This document shows positions 9,119-18,343 of a DNA stretch of 64,000 nucleotides, in pieces. Both the position numbers and the translations under genes were made by a program. Under the pieces are notes generated by a model that worked only from the letters and a program-made list of their open reading frames with translations, ran no database searches and was not told the origin of the DNA. Every line of letters starts with the position of its first letter. Positions within the stretch are counted from its first letter, which is position 1. Source of the stretch: Dyella monticola (lineage in GTDB: Bacteria > Pseudomonadota > Gammaproteobacteria > Xanthomonadales > Rhodanobacteraceae); the NCBI RefSeq assembly GCF_003363155.1, contig NZ_QRBE01000004.1:158003-222002 (forward strand). The letters run 5' to 3'.

Positions 9119-10993
9119 TCACGCCAGATCGCCGCGCAACGCCTGCACGCGTGCCTCCAAACTCGCCGCATTGACCTGCTCTGCAGCACGGGGCTCATCC
9201 ACCACCAGCTCCACCCGCGCCCGAAAACGACGCGGCAGGCGCGCACGCCTCAGCATGGAATCGCGCCGGCTCCACACGCTACCCCATAACCCGCGCAGTG
9301 CCATCGGTACCACCGGCACGGGACGCCTGGCGAGAATTTTTTCCACGCCTGGCCGAAACGGTGCCATGTCGCCGTCTTTGGTCAAGCCGCCTTCGGGGAA
9401 GATGCATACCAGTTCGCCGCGCGCGAGTGCGGCATCCACTTCTTCGAATGCCTGCTGCAAGATCGCCGGATCTTCCTTCTGTCCGGCAATCGGGATCGCC
9501 TTCGCCGTCTTGAACACGAAATGCAGCAGCGGCACGTTGAAGATCTTGTAATACATCACAAAGCGCGCCGGGCGGCGCAGACTCGCCATCAGAATCAGCG
9601 GATCCATGAAGCTCACATGATTGCAGACCAAGAGTGCCGGCCCTTCCTCCGGCACATGGCGCATGCCATCCACGCGAATGCGATAGAGCACGTTCACCAG
9701 CACCCAGGTGATGAAGCGCATCAGGAATTCAGGCACCAGCGTGAAAATGTACGCTGCGACGAGCACATTGAGCACTGCCGCCGAGAGAAAGATATGCGCA
9801 GCACTCCATCCCAGCCTTTCGAGCACGAGACCGAAGCAGGAGCCCGCCACGATGAACAGCGCGTTGAGAATGTTGTTGCCGGCAATCACGCGTGACAGAC
9901 GATCTTTGGGTGTACGCGACTGCACAAAGGCAAATAGCGGTACCACATAGAAACCTGCAAATACGCCGATCAGCGTGAGATCGAACACAATGCGCCAGCT
10001 TCCCGCCGCATGCAGAAAAGCCAGCCAATCCATGCCTCGCACCATCGCCACGCCAGGACGGGCCAGGAACAGATCGATGCCGAACGCCGTGAGCCCGAAC
10101 GCACCCAACGGCACCAGCCCGATTTCGACACGCTTGCCCGACAATTTTTCACACATCAGCGAACCGACGCCGGTGCCAATGGAGAACAACGTGAGCACCA
10201 GCGTATTGACCGTGCCGTCACCGCCCAAATTGATGCGCGTGTAGAGCGGCAATTGCGCCGTCAGCACCACGCCGAAAAACCAGAACCATGAAATGCCCAA
10301 TACGGCGTTGAATACGGCACGATCGTCACGCGTGATGCGCAGCACCCGCATCGTTTCGGTGAACGGGTTCCAGTTGAAGGCAAGATCGGGCGCGGTCGCC
10401 GGTGCGGTCGGAATGGCACGGCTGATGAGGTAGCCGATGATCGCCACACCAATCGTCAAGACAGCAGAAAAATGCGAGCCCCATCCGGCGACCAACATCA
10501 AGGTACTGCCCGCGATCATGCCGAGCAGGATCGCAATCTGCGTACCCATTTCCACCAGGCCATTGCCGCCCACCAGTTCGGCGGGTTTCAGCGCTTGCGG
10601 AAGAATGGCGTATTTGATCGGGCCAAAGACCGTGGAATGCAGGCCCATCATCAGCAGCACGATCAACAGCAGCGACAGGTGATGACTGATGAAGCCATAG
10701 GCGGCAAGCGCCATCGCGGCGATTTCAAACAGCTTCACGTAACGGATGATGCGCGTCTTTTCCAGCTTCTCCGCAAGCTGACCGGCCGATGCCGAAAACA
10801 GGAAGAACGGCAGGATAAACAACGCCGGCGCCAGGTTGGTGTACAGGGCCGCCTGCTGGTCCGACAAACCCATCTTGAATACCGCCAGCGTGACCAAGGC
10901 ATAGCGGAACGCGTTGTCGTTGAACGCGGCCAGTGCCTGGGTCCAGAAAAACGGCGCGAAGCGTCGACTGCCTAGCAGGGCGAACTGACTCAT
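9119..10993 (-). CDS. MFS lysophospholipid-transporter-like and PlsC acyltransferase fusion protein
   Basis: A 624-residue membrane protein starting MSQFALLGSRRFAPFFWTQ. Residues about 1-400 form an MFS domain with many membrane segments, resembling LplT. Residues about 430-600 form a 1-acyl-sn-glycerol-3-phosphate acyltransferase domain with the motifs NHVSFMDPL (HX4D) and FPEGGLTKDG. The order matches the first two modules of Aas-like proteins, which take in lysophospholipids and re-acylate them, but the AMP-binding acyl-ACP synthetase domain is absent. The start at 10993 was chosen because the frame upstream of it is not protein-like. A separate AMP-binding gene lies at 13441-14886; a link is speculation. 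Confidence 0.9.
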   Translation of the reverse strand: MSQFALLGSRRFAPFFWTQALAAFNDNAFRYALVTLAVFKMGLSDQQAALYTNLAPALFILPFFLFSASAGQLAEKLEKTRIIRYVKLFEIAAMALAAYGFISHHLSLLLIVLLMMGLHSTVFGPIKYAILPQALKPAELVGGNGLVEMGTQIAILLGMIAGSTLMLVAGWGSHFSAVLTIGVAIIGYLISRAIPTAPATAPDLAFNWNPFTETMRVLRITRDDRAVFNAVLGISWFWFFGVVLTAQLPLYTRINLGGDGTVNTLVLTLFSIGTGVGSLMCEKLSGKRVEIGLVPLGAFGLTAFGIDLFLARPGVAMVRGMDWLAFLHAAGSWRIVFDLTLIGVFAGFYVVPLFAFVQSRTPKDRLSRVIAGNNILNALFIVAGSCFGLVLERLGWSAAHIFLSAAVLNVLVAAYIFTLVPEFLMRFITWVLVNVLYRIRVDGMRHVPEEGPALLVCNHVSFMDPLILMASLRRPARFVMYYKIFNVPLLHFVFKTAKAIPIAGQKEDPAILQQAFEEVDAALARGELVCIFPEGGLTKDGDMAPFRPGVEKILARRPVPVVPMALRGLWGSVWSRRDSMLRRARLPRRFRARVELVVDEPRAAEQVNAASLEARVQALRGDLA

Positions 10994-11051
10994 GCGAATC
11001 CTTGGCAAACGGGTCGCCCTTAGCGTAACGTGAAAAGCGCCTCCACGAGCG

Positions 11052-11426
11052 ATGGCACATGCTTCCATGTTTCTGTTTCTAGCCGATGCTGTGTTGGCCT
11101 TCCATCTGGCTTTTATCTTGTTCGTATGTCTGGGCGCGCTGCTCGCGCTGAAGTGGCGTTGGGTTCCATGGTTGCAGCTGCCTGCGGCGGCATGGGGCGT
11201 TTTTGTGGAAGGCAGCGGCACGATATGTCCGCTTACCGGCATCGAAAATTATTTCCGTGTCCGCGCCGGCGAAGCCGCCTACGAAGGTGATTGCATCGGG
11301 CATTATCTTGTCGCAACGATTTACCCTGATGGCCTTACGCGGCATATCCAGCTCGCATTGGGTGCGATCGTCGTAATCGTGAACCTTTCCGTCTACATCT
11401 GGCTTGTGCGCAAGCGCCGCGCATAA
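11052..11426 (+). CDS. DUF2784 family membrane protein
   Basis: A small membrane protein (124 residues) of unknown function with three or four hydrophobic segments. The conserved FVEGSGTICPLTGIENYFR region and the late YPDGLTR are typical of DUF2784. It is transcribed divergently from the MFS-PlsC gene with only about 58 nt between start codons, so the two promoters must overlap closely. Confidence 0.85.
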   Translation: MAHASMFLFLADAVLAFHLAFILFVCLGALLALKWRWVPWLQLPAAAWGVFVEGSGTICPLTGIENYFRVRAGEAAYEGDCIGHYLVATIYPDGLTRHIQLALGAIVVIVNLSVYIWLVRKRRA

Positions 11427-11467
11427 GCATCGCGTATGCTTGCGCGGAAAAACCAGCGAGCACACCC

Positions 11468-11887
11468 ATGTTGATTGCCGGTAGCTGCCACTGTGGAAAT
11501 ATCCGTTTCGTGCTCGAGTGGACGCCCGATCCGGTCGAAATTCCCGCGCGTGCTTGTACGTGCACGTTCTGCAGCAAACATGGTGGCGTTTGGACATCCC
11601 ATCCTGCCGGATCATTGAAGGTCACGATTCGGGATCCGGCGCACGCGTCACGCTATGCGTTCGGCACCGAGACGGCCGATTTCCATGTCTGCGCCATGTG
11701 CGGCGTCGTGCCATTGGCCACCTGCGCCATGGAAGGCAGCACGTACGCCGTGGTCAACGTAAACAGCTTTGAGAACGTGCCGCCGTCACTGTTGCAACGA
11801 TCCTCTTCGACGGTCGACGGCGAAAGCATGCACGATCGCCTCGCGCGCCGAAAGCGCAACTGGATCGCCAACGTCCAGTTCGTTTAA
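11468..11887 (+). CDS. GFA / CENP-V family zinc-binding protein
   Basis: A 139-residue protein of the glutathione-dependent formaldehyde-activating (GFA) fold. Zinc-binding cysteines appear in GSCHCGNIRF, CTCTFCSKHG and CAMCGVVPL. Only some members act on S-hydroxymethyl-glutathione, so the substrate here is unknown. It follows the DUF2784 gene by 41 nt on the same strand and may share its transcript. Confidence 0.88.
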   Translation: MLIAGSCHCGNIRFVLEWTPDPVEIPARACTCTFCSKHGGVWTSHPAGSLKVTIRDPAHASRYAFGTETADFHVCAMCGVVPLATCAMEGSTYAVVNVNSFENVPPSLLQRSSSTVDGESMHDRLARRKRNWIANVQFV

Positions 11888-11906
11888 TCGTTTGTCTGGA
11901 AGCCGA

Positions 11907-13187
11907 TTAACGGCGCAGCGCACGATGGGCAATATCCTTGCGACAGAACGCACCGTCGAAGTGAATATGCTTGATGCCGTCGTAGGCGTGCTCGCGTGCC
12001 GCGGCAATGTCCTTGCCCAGCGCACACACCGTCAACACGCGCCCGCCCGCAGTGATCGTGCGCCCTTGCGCATCGAGCTGGGTGCCTGCGTGAAAGACCT
12101 TCACGTCCGCGCCGAAGGTTGAATCCAAGCCCTCGATCACGTCACCGCTCCTCACCTTCGCCGGATAACCGCTCGCCGCCATCACCACGCCGATGGACGG
12201 GCGCATATCCCACTGCGCGTGCGTGCGATGCAGCTCGCCATCCAACGCCGCTTCGATCAGATCGACCAAATCGGATTTCAGTCGCAACATGATCGGTTGC
12301 GTTTCAGGATCACCGAAGCGCACGTTGAATTCGATCACCTTGGGTGCACCGTGCTTGTCGATCATCAGGCCCGCATAGAGAAACCCGATGAAGGGGGCGC
12401 CCTCTTGAGCCATGCCGTGCAGGGTCGGTTCAATGACTTCTTTGAGGATGCGTTTTTCGACCTCGGGCGTCACCACAGGTGCGGGCGAATACGCACCCAT
12501 GCCGCCGGTGTTGGGACCAAGGTCGTTGTCATCGCGACGTTTGTGATCCTGGCTGCTGGCCATCGGCAAGGCGTGCGAGCCGTCGCTCATGACGATGTAG
12601 CTGGCTTCTTCACCGTCGAGGAATTCCTCGATCACCACGCGCGCGGAGGCATCGCCGAAGGCGTGCGCGCCGAGCATGTCGTGCAGCGCAAGTTCCGCAT
12701 CGCCCAAGGTCAGCGCAACCACCACACCTTTGCCGGCGGCAAGGCCATCGGCTTTGATGACGATGGGCGCGCCGTGCTCGCGTACATAGGCCAATGCTTT
12801 ATTGAGATCGGTGAACACGGCATAGCGCGCGGTCGGGATGTTGTGACGAAGCAGGAAATCCTTGGCGAACGCTTTGGAACCTTCCAACTGGGCCGCGATG
12901 GCGCGTGGCCCGAAGATGCGCAAACCGGCCGCGCGGAATTTATCGACCACGCCGGCCACCAGCGGTACTTCCGGACCGACCACGGTCAGTTCCACTTTCT
13001 CGGCTTTGGCAAGCTTGAGCAGGCCGTCGATGTCGGTCACCGCCACGTCGGCATTGCGCACGCCATGCTCGCGCGCTGTGCCAGCGTTGCCGGGCGCCAC
13101 GATCACCTCGCCGACGCGCCGCGATTGCTTGAGTTTCCACGCCAGCGCGTGCTCGCGGCCGCCGTTACCGATAACCAGAACTTTCAT
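11907..13187 (-). CDS. purD: Phosphoribosylamine-glycine ligase
   Basis: The second enzyme of purine synthesis: it joins glycine to phosphoribosylamine using ATP. The 426-residue length is normal. The N-terminal GNGGREHALAWKL and PEVPLVAGVVD segments are present. They are followed by the ATP-grasp region with IKADGLAAGKGVVVA, then MGAYSPAPV and the metal-binding EFNVRFGDPETQ. Its neighbours are not purine genes (purH, the usual partner, is not in the window). Confidence 0.97.
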   Translation of the reverse strand: MKVLVIGNGGREHALAWKLKQSRRVGEVIVAPGNAGTAREHGVRNADVAVTDIDGLLKLAKAEKVELTVVGPEVPLVAGVVDKFRAAGLRIFGPRAIAAQLEGSKAFAKDFLLRHNIPTARYAVFTDLNKALAYVREHGAPIVIKADGLAAGKGVVVALTLGDAELALHDMLGAHAFGDASARVVIEEFLDGEEASYIVMSDGSHALPMASSQDHKRRDDNDLGPNTGGMGAYSPAPVVTPEVEKRILKEVIEPTLHGMAQEGAPFIGFLYAGLMIDKHGAPKVIEFNVRFGDPETQPIMLRLKSDLVDLIEAALDGELHRTHAQWDMRPSIGVVMAASGYPAKVRSGDVIEGLDSTFGADVKVFHAGTQLDAQGRTITAGGRVLTVCALGKDIAAAREHAYDGIKHIHFDGAFCRKDIAHRALRR

Positions 13188-13440
13188 TCCTGCTCCGAGG
13201 ATTCAAAAAGGGCTGCCGCAGTGCGGCGCAATGCGCATTGTAGTGGGTATTGGGGTGTGGCTTCGGGCATGGCGCAGAACTTCGGCCGCCGGAAAAGCAG
13301 GCCTTGGCATTCTCGTTACCGATTCGCCCCCCTAGGTAAACGCCAGGGCTGGTGTCTTGCGTGCGCGCTGGACTCCGGCGTTCGCCGGGCGACGAGTCAT
13401 CGCGCCTGGCCTTCGGCGGAATGACGACGCGCCTGATGGG

Positions 13441-14886
13441 TTAAACGTGCAGCAGACCCAGCAACGCCGCACGCGGCAACTTGCCGGTCTCATTGCGCGG
13501 CAGGCTTTCGACCAACCGCAACGGACGTGGCAGGAACACCGGGTCGATCGAGGCGCGCAAGCTGTCCAGAATGGCGTGCTCATTTAGCGTGGGCGCCACC
13601 GCCAGCGCTGCAATGCGTCGTACGCCAATGGCATCGGCTTCATCGAGCTGGAACACCACACCGTCTTGCACGCCGGGGATGCTCAGCAGCCGGCGGGTGA
13701 GGTCGCCGAGCGAGGCGCGTTTGCCGGCGATTTCCAGCAGGTCCGCGTGACGCCCGCACAATTCGAAGCGGCGCCCTTCGTCGTGCAAGCTCACGATGTC
13801 GGCCAGCACGGCGGGCGTATCCAGTTGCGGCGCTTCGATCTGCGTACCGTCAGGCTGCGGATGCAAATGCACTCCGTGGTACAGCGACCAGTGGCTGTCG
13901 AGCGTGACACGCCGTGACGCGAAGGCGCAGGTTTCGGTGGAACCGAATACCTCCAGCAGCGGTGCGCCGAAACGCTCCTCCGCCTGGGCCGCGAGTGACG
14001 GCGGCAACGGCGCGGTAGCCGAAAGCATCGCGGCCAACGGCGGTAGCGTCACATTCGATTCGACCAACGCGCGCAGATGCACCGGTGTGGTCACCAGCAC
14101 GCGCGGCGCGGGCATGGATTCCAGCGCGGTGGCGATGTCGGCCGGGAAGAAGGGACGCCCGGAATGCACCTGCACGTCCCCCAGCAGCGGCAGCAGAATC
14201 GACATTTCCACGCCGTAGATATGCTGTGGCGGAACGGTGGCCACCACCGAGAAGGACTCGCCAACGACCGCCTGCAGCATGCGCAAATTACCGGCCGTAC
14301 TTGCATGCAGGCTGCGCCAGGTTTTTTCGTTCGGGCGCGGCGTGCCGGTGGAACCGGAGGTGTAGCCAACCGCCGCGATTTGCGCGGCGGAAATAGCCGG
14401 CCATGCCAGCGCATCCGGTGCGGGCTCATCCACCGGCAAAGGCGGCAGCACATGGAAGCGCAGCGGCGCCGGATGCAAGGGGCGATCGCCCACGACGTGG
14501 CAGCCTGGATGCGCCGCCATCACCTCTTCCACCGCCTGCGGCGCGCGCGAGGGTGGCAACACGTTGGCCTGGCCGCGCAACGCGATGGCGCAAAACGCAA
14601 CCAGGAAGGCATAGCGGTCTTCGCACAGATTCACCGCGGCGGATGCTTCGGGAAGTTGCGCGGCAACGCGTTCCACATGCGCGATGAATTGGGCGGCCGT
14701 GATGGTTTGGCCATCGTGCATGGCCACCACGCGCCGCGGGTCGTCGACCTTCAACAACGGCAGCAGTCGCTCCGCTTCATCGCGTTGATAAGTGTCGTAG
14801 ACGATCGCCACGCCGCGCACTCCTGGTTGCTCTGCCGATGCAATAAATCCCAGCCCGGCCAGGTCGGTCGGTGTCTGCCGGTGCAC
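13441..14886 (-). CDS. AMP-binding (ANL superfamily) acyl/aryl ligase
   Basis: A 481-residue adenylate-forming enzyme starting at GTG 14886; an in-frame stop lies just upstream. Motifs: the P-loop YTSGSTGTPRPNEKTW, FGSTETCAF (A5), the A7-type LCGRHADLLEIAGK, and a C-terminal PRNETGKLPR containing the catalytic lysine. It is shorter than typical acyl-CoA synthetases. It resembles the stand-alone ligases seen in aryl-polyene and xanthomonadin pathways, but no such cluster is visible here. The substrate is unknown. Confidence 0.8.
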   Translation of the reverse strand: MHRQTPTDLAGLGFIASAEQPGVRGVAIVYDTYQRDEAERLLPLLKVDDPRRVVAMHDGQTITAAQFIAHVERVAAQLPEASAAVNLCEDRYAFLVAFCAIALRGQANVLPPSRAPQAVEEVMAAHPGCHVVGDRPLHPAPLRFHVLPPLPVDEPAPDALAWPAISAAQIAAVGYTSGSTGTPRPNEKTWRSLHASTAGNLRMLQAVVGESFSVVATVPPQHIYGVEMSILLPLLGDVQVHSGRPFFPADIATALESMPAPRVLVTTPVHLRALVESNVTLPPLAAMLSATAPLPPSLAAQAEERFGAPLLEVFGSTETCAFASRRVTLDSHWSLYHGVHLHPQPDGTQIEAPQLDTPAVLADIVSLHDEGRRFELCGRHADLLEIAGKRASLGDLTRRLLSIPGVQDGVVFQLDEADAIGVRRIAALAVAPTLNEHAILDSLRASIDPVFLPRPLRLVESLPRNETGKLPRAALLGLLHV

Positions 14887-14968
14887 GGGATTGTGTCCTG
14901 CTACCCCCTATCCTCATGGTCGCCGCTGAATCGGCACCTACCGTCGCGACGACCGTATACCGCAGGAT

Positions 14969-15541
14969 TCAGGTTCGAATGATAGCGCCTGTCAATGCAT
15001 CCCGGATGGTGGTCGGCGATGCCGCGCCACCCAGGGGTGCATCCACGATGCCGTCTATAGCATCACCAAAATAGGTGATGACGGTGGCAAGGTCGCGGGC
15101 CGGTGGCTGGCCATGCGGATTGGCGCTGGTGGAAACCAGGGCGCCGCCGAACGCGCGGCACAAGTCGGCGGCAGGGCGATGTGCGGTGACCCGCAAAGCG
15201 ATGCCGTCGTGCGCGCCGGCCACCCAGTCGGGTACATGAGCGCTGCGTGGGAAAACCCAGGTGAAAGGTCCCGGCCAGCTTGCCTGGACCTGAGCGAACA
15301 CATTCGCTGGCACTTTGGTCATGTCGACGTAGTGTGTGATCTGCGCGAAATCGGCGGCAATCAGCAACACGCCCTGCGTGGCCGGTCGCTGCTTGAGCGC
15401 GAAGATGCGTTCGAAGGCAACGCGGTCATGCGGGTCGCAGCCGAGGCCGAACACCGCTTCGGTGGGATAGGCGATGATGCCGCCTTCGCGTAGTGCGTTG
15501 GCGGCGGCTTGGAGTTGGTCGAGCGTGTAGTGCTTGGGCAT
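14969..15541 (-). CDS. tsaC: Threonylcarbamoyl-AMP synthase (Sua5/YrdC family)
   Basis: Makes threonylcarbamoyl-AMP for the universal t6A37 modification of ANN-decoding tRNAs. The 190-residue protein shows the YrdC signature: GGIIAYPTEAVFGLGCDP, KQRP, SWPGPFTWVFP and ALVSTSANPHGQPP. This is the short, single-domain TsaC form without the Sua5 extension. topA lies 165 nt upstream on the same strand. Confidence 0.95.
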   Translation of the reverse strand: MPKHYTLDQLQAAANALREGGIIAYPTEAVFGLGCDPHDRVAFERIFALKQRPATQGVLLIAADFAQITHYVDMTKVPANVFAQVQASWPGPFTWVFPRSAHVPDWVAGAHDGIALRVTAHRPAADLCRAFGGALVSTSANPHGQPPARDLATVITYFGDAIDGIVDAPLGGAASPTTIRDALTGAIIRT

Positions 15542-15705
15542 ACGCTGATCTTCTTCCTCTCCCCTCCGGGAGAGGACCGAGGTGAGGGGCCAGGGCTTGC
15601 CTCACGCTTCAATGTGGACGATGGCTTGATCAAACCCTGAGGCGAGGTTGACTCTTCGCCCCAAACCTCTCCCCCGACAGCGACAGGAAGCACATCGGTC
15701 GAGGT

Positions 15706-18192
15706 TTAGGCGCCCGCCTTCTTTGTTGCAGCTTTCTTGGCTGACGCTTTCTTTGCTGCCGTCTTCTTCGCGGGCGCTTTCTTCGCAGCGGTTTTCTTGG
15801 TGGCTGCTTTCTTGGTCACCGTCTTTTTCGCAGCGGCTTTCTTCGCCGCCGGCGCCGCTTTCCCGCCAGCCGTCTTCTTGCCGAAGCGCCCCTTCTTTAC
15901 CGGCGCGGCCGCGAGCAATTCCAGGCACTGGGTTTCGGTCAGTTCCTTCGGTTCCTGATCTTTGGGAATGCGCGCATTCTTCTCGCCATCGGTGATGTAC
16001 GGACCAAAGCGGCCGTTGAGCACCTGCACGCCATTGCCGAAATCCTGAATGATGCGGTTGGCGATCAGCTCCAGTTTTTCCTGCACGATCTGCAGCGCGC
16101 GCGGCAGCTCGATGGTGTAGGGATCGTCTTCGGCCTTGAGCGAGGCATACGTGCTGCCCTGCTTCACGAATGGCCCGAAGCGGCCGATGCCCACGCTGAC
16201 TTCGTCGCCGGTTTCCGTTTGCCCCAGCTTGCGTGGCAGTTTGAACAGCTCCAGCGATTCGTCCAGCGTGATGGTGTGCATGCTCTGGCCGGGACGCAGG
16301 CTTGCGAACTGCAGTTTTTCGTCCGTGTCCTTGTCGCCGATCTGCGCATACGGCCCGTAGCGACCCAGACGCACGGAAACCGGTTTGCCGCTCTTGGGAT
16401 CGGTACCGAGTTCACGCGCGCCGGTGGCTTCGCTGCGATCGACCGATTCGGTTTTTTCTTCCACCTGTTGCTTGAACGGCTCCCAGAAGCGACGCATCAG
16501 CGGCACCCACGCCTCTTCGCCGCGGCTGACGGCGTCAAGCTCGTCTTCGAGGCGGGCGGTGAAGTCGTAATCGACGTACTGCGTGAAGTGCTGGGTGAGG
16601 AACTTGCTTACCGCGCGACCGACGTCGGTGGGGCGGAAACGGCGGTTGTCCAGCAGCACGTATTCGCGGTTCTGCAACACCTGGATGATGCTGGCATAGG
16701 TGGACGGACGGCCGATGCCGTATTCCTCCAGCGCCTTTACCAGGCTGGCTTCGGAATAGCGCGGCGGCGGTTCGGTGAAATGCTGTTCGGCAAGGATGTC
16801 CTGGAGCGGTATCTGCTCGCCTTTTTGCAGCTTCGGCAGGCGCCGGCCTTCGTCGTCATCCTCGGCGGATTTCTGATCGCGGCCTTCTTCATAGACGGCG
16901 AGGAAGCCCGGATCGATCACGGTGGTACCGGTGGCGCGGAACGCCGCGTCACCGCCCTTGACATGCTTGACGTCGAAGTCGGCCGACACCGTGTTCATGG
17001 TGGCGTGGATCATCTGGCAGGCCACGGTGCGCTTCCAGATCAGCTCGTACAGCTTGCGCTGATCGTCGGTGAGAAACGCCGCCACCTCGCGCGGCGTGCG
17101 CATGGCGGACGTCGGGCGAATCGCTTCGTGCGCTTCCTGCGCGTTTTTTGATTTGGTGCGATACACCTGCGGCTGATCGGGCAATGCCTTGTTGCCGTAA
17201 TCGCGTGTGATGAGCTGGCGCAGTTCGCCCACGGCCTCTTCCGACAACGCGGTGGAGTCGGTACGCATGTAGGTGATCAGGCCCACGTTACCTTCGCTGC
17301 CCAGGCCGACACCTTCGTACAGGCCCTGCGCGATCTTCATCGTGCGGGTGGTGCCAAAACCGAGCTTGCGCGCAGCTTCCTGCTGCAGCGTGGAGGTAGT
17401 GAACGGCGGCGCGGGCCGACGCTTGCGCTCCTTGCTGCCCACTTCGCTGACGGTGAGATGGCCGCGCGCGGCTTCTTTCAGCGCGGCGCGGGCCGCCATG
17501 GCATCGACCTCGTTGGTGAGGTCGAACTGCTCGAACTTCTTGCCGTTGAGCTTGGTAAGGCGCGCACCGAAGTCGCCGTCGGCATGCTTGAGCTGCGCTT
17601 CCACCGTCCAGTATTCGCGTGCCACGAAGGCTTCGATTTCTTCCTCGCGCTCCACGATCATGCGCAGCGCGGGGCTTTGCACGCGGCCGGCGGAAAGGCC
17701 GCGCTGCACTTTGCGCCACAGCACCGGCGAAAGGTTGAAGCCGACCAGGTAGTCCAGCGCACGGCGCGCCTGCTGCGCATCGACCAGGTCGTGCGAAAGC
17801 TTGCGCGGCGTGGCCACGGCGGCCTTGATCGCGCGCGGCGTGATTTCGGAGAACACCACCCGGTGCAGGTTCTTGCCCTCGGCAAGGCCACGCTCCTTGA
17901 GGATCTCGCTGATGTGCCAGCTGATCGCCTCGCCTTCGCGATCCAAGTCGGTCGCCAGGTAGATGTCGTCGGCGACTTTGGCGGCCTTGGCGATGGCGTC
18001 AACGTGCTTTTCGTTGCGCTCGATCACCTCGTACTTCATGGCGAAGTTGTGCTCGGTATCGACCGCGCCCTCCTTGGGTTTCAAATCGCGCACGTGGCCG
18101 TAGGAGGCCAGGACCTGGAAGTCCTTGCCGAGGTATTTGTTGATCGTCTTGGCCTTGGCCGGCGATTCGACGATGAGCAGGTTCTTTGCCAT
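15706..18192 (-). CDS. topA: DNA topoisomerase I with lysine/alanine-rich tail
   Basis: A 828-residue type IA topoisomerase that relaxes negative supercoils. The TOPRIM domain is at 1-115 (ESPAKAKTINKYL; acidic DLDREGEA). The active-site tyrosine is Tyr308 in YMRTDST. C-terminal Toprim-repeat modules follow (GRYGPYAQIGD, GRFGPFVKQG, GRFGPYITDG). The last 55 or so residues are a run of AAKK/ATKK/APAKK units like histone H1, replacing the zinc fingers of E. coli TopA; no Cys4 motif is seen. The ATG at 18192 is preferred to an in-frame TTG six codons upstream. dprA lies upstream on the same strand. Confidence 0.97.
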   Translation of the reverse strand: MAKNLLIVESPAKAKTINKYLGKDFQVLASYGHVRDLKPKEGAVDTEHNFAMKYEVIERNEKHVDAIAKAAKVADDIYLATDLDREGEAISWHISEILKERGLAEGKNLHRVVFSEITPRAIKAAVATPRKLSHDLVDAQQARRALDYLVGFNLSPVLWRKVQRGLSAGRVQSPALRMIVEREEEIEAFVAREYWTVEAQLKHADGDFGARLTKLNGKKFEQFDLTNEVDAMAARAALKEAARGHLTVSEVGSKERKRRPAPPFTTSTLQQEAARKLGFGTTRTMKIAQGLYEGVGLGSEGNVGLITYMRTDSTALSEEAVGELRQLITRDYGNKALPDQPQVYRTKSKNAQEAHEAIRPTSAMRTPREVAAFLTDDQRKLYELIWKRTVACQMIHATMNTVSADFDVKHVKGGDAAFRATGTTVIDPGFLAVYEEGRDQKSAEDDDEGRRLPKLQKGEQIPLQDILAEQHFTEPPPRYSEASLVKALEEYGIGRPSTYASIIQVLQNREYVLLDNRRFRPTDVGRAVSKFLTQHFTQYVDYDFTARLEDELDAVSRGEEAWVPLMRRFWEPFKQQVEEKTESVDRSEATGARELGTDPKSGKPVSVRLGRYGPYAQIGDKDTDEKLQFASLRPGQSMHTITLDESLELFKLPRKLGQTETGDEVSVGIGRFGPFVKQGSTYASLKAEDDPYTIELPRALQIVQEKLELIANRIIQDFGNGVQVLNGRFGPYITDGEKNARIPKDQEPKELTETQCLELLAAAPVKKGRFGKKTAGGKAAPAAKKAAAKKTVTKKAATKKTAAKKAPAKKTAAKKASAKKAATKKAGA

Positions 18193-18343
18193 GGGGCCTT
18201 GAGATTCCAAAAGTCCATCTGCGGCTGTTCATGAACAGCCGCTCTATTAATAGTTGGAAGCACGCCAGCTTGAGGGCTGTCAAGCGTGCGCACGTGAAAG
18301 CGAGGTCCAGCGCGCTTTTCCGAGGCCGGGGCCGGGGTTGGCG

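Noticed and set aside
12219-13424. 401-residue open frame on the plus strand
   Set aside because: Antisense of purD.
15541-15705. CCTCTCCC/GGGAGAGG-type sequence between tsaC and topA as a terminator
   Set aside because: It resembles dispersed intergenic repeats of this group and lacks a T-run placed to terminate topA on the minus strand.
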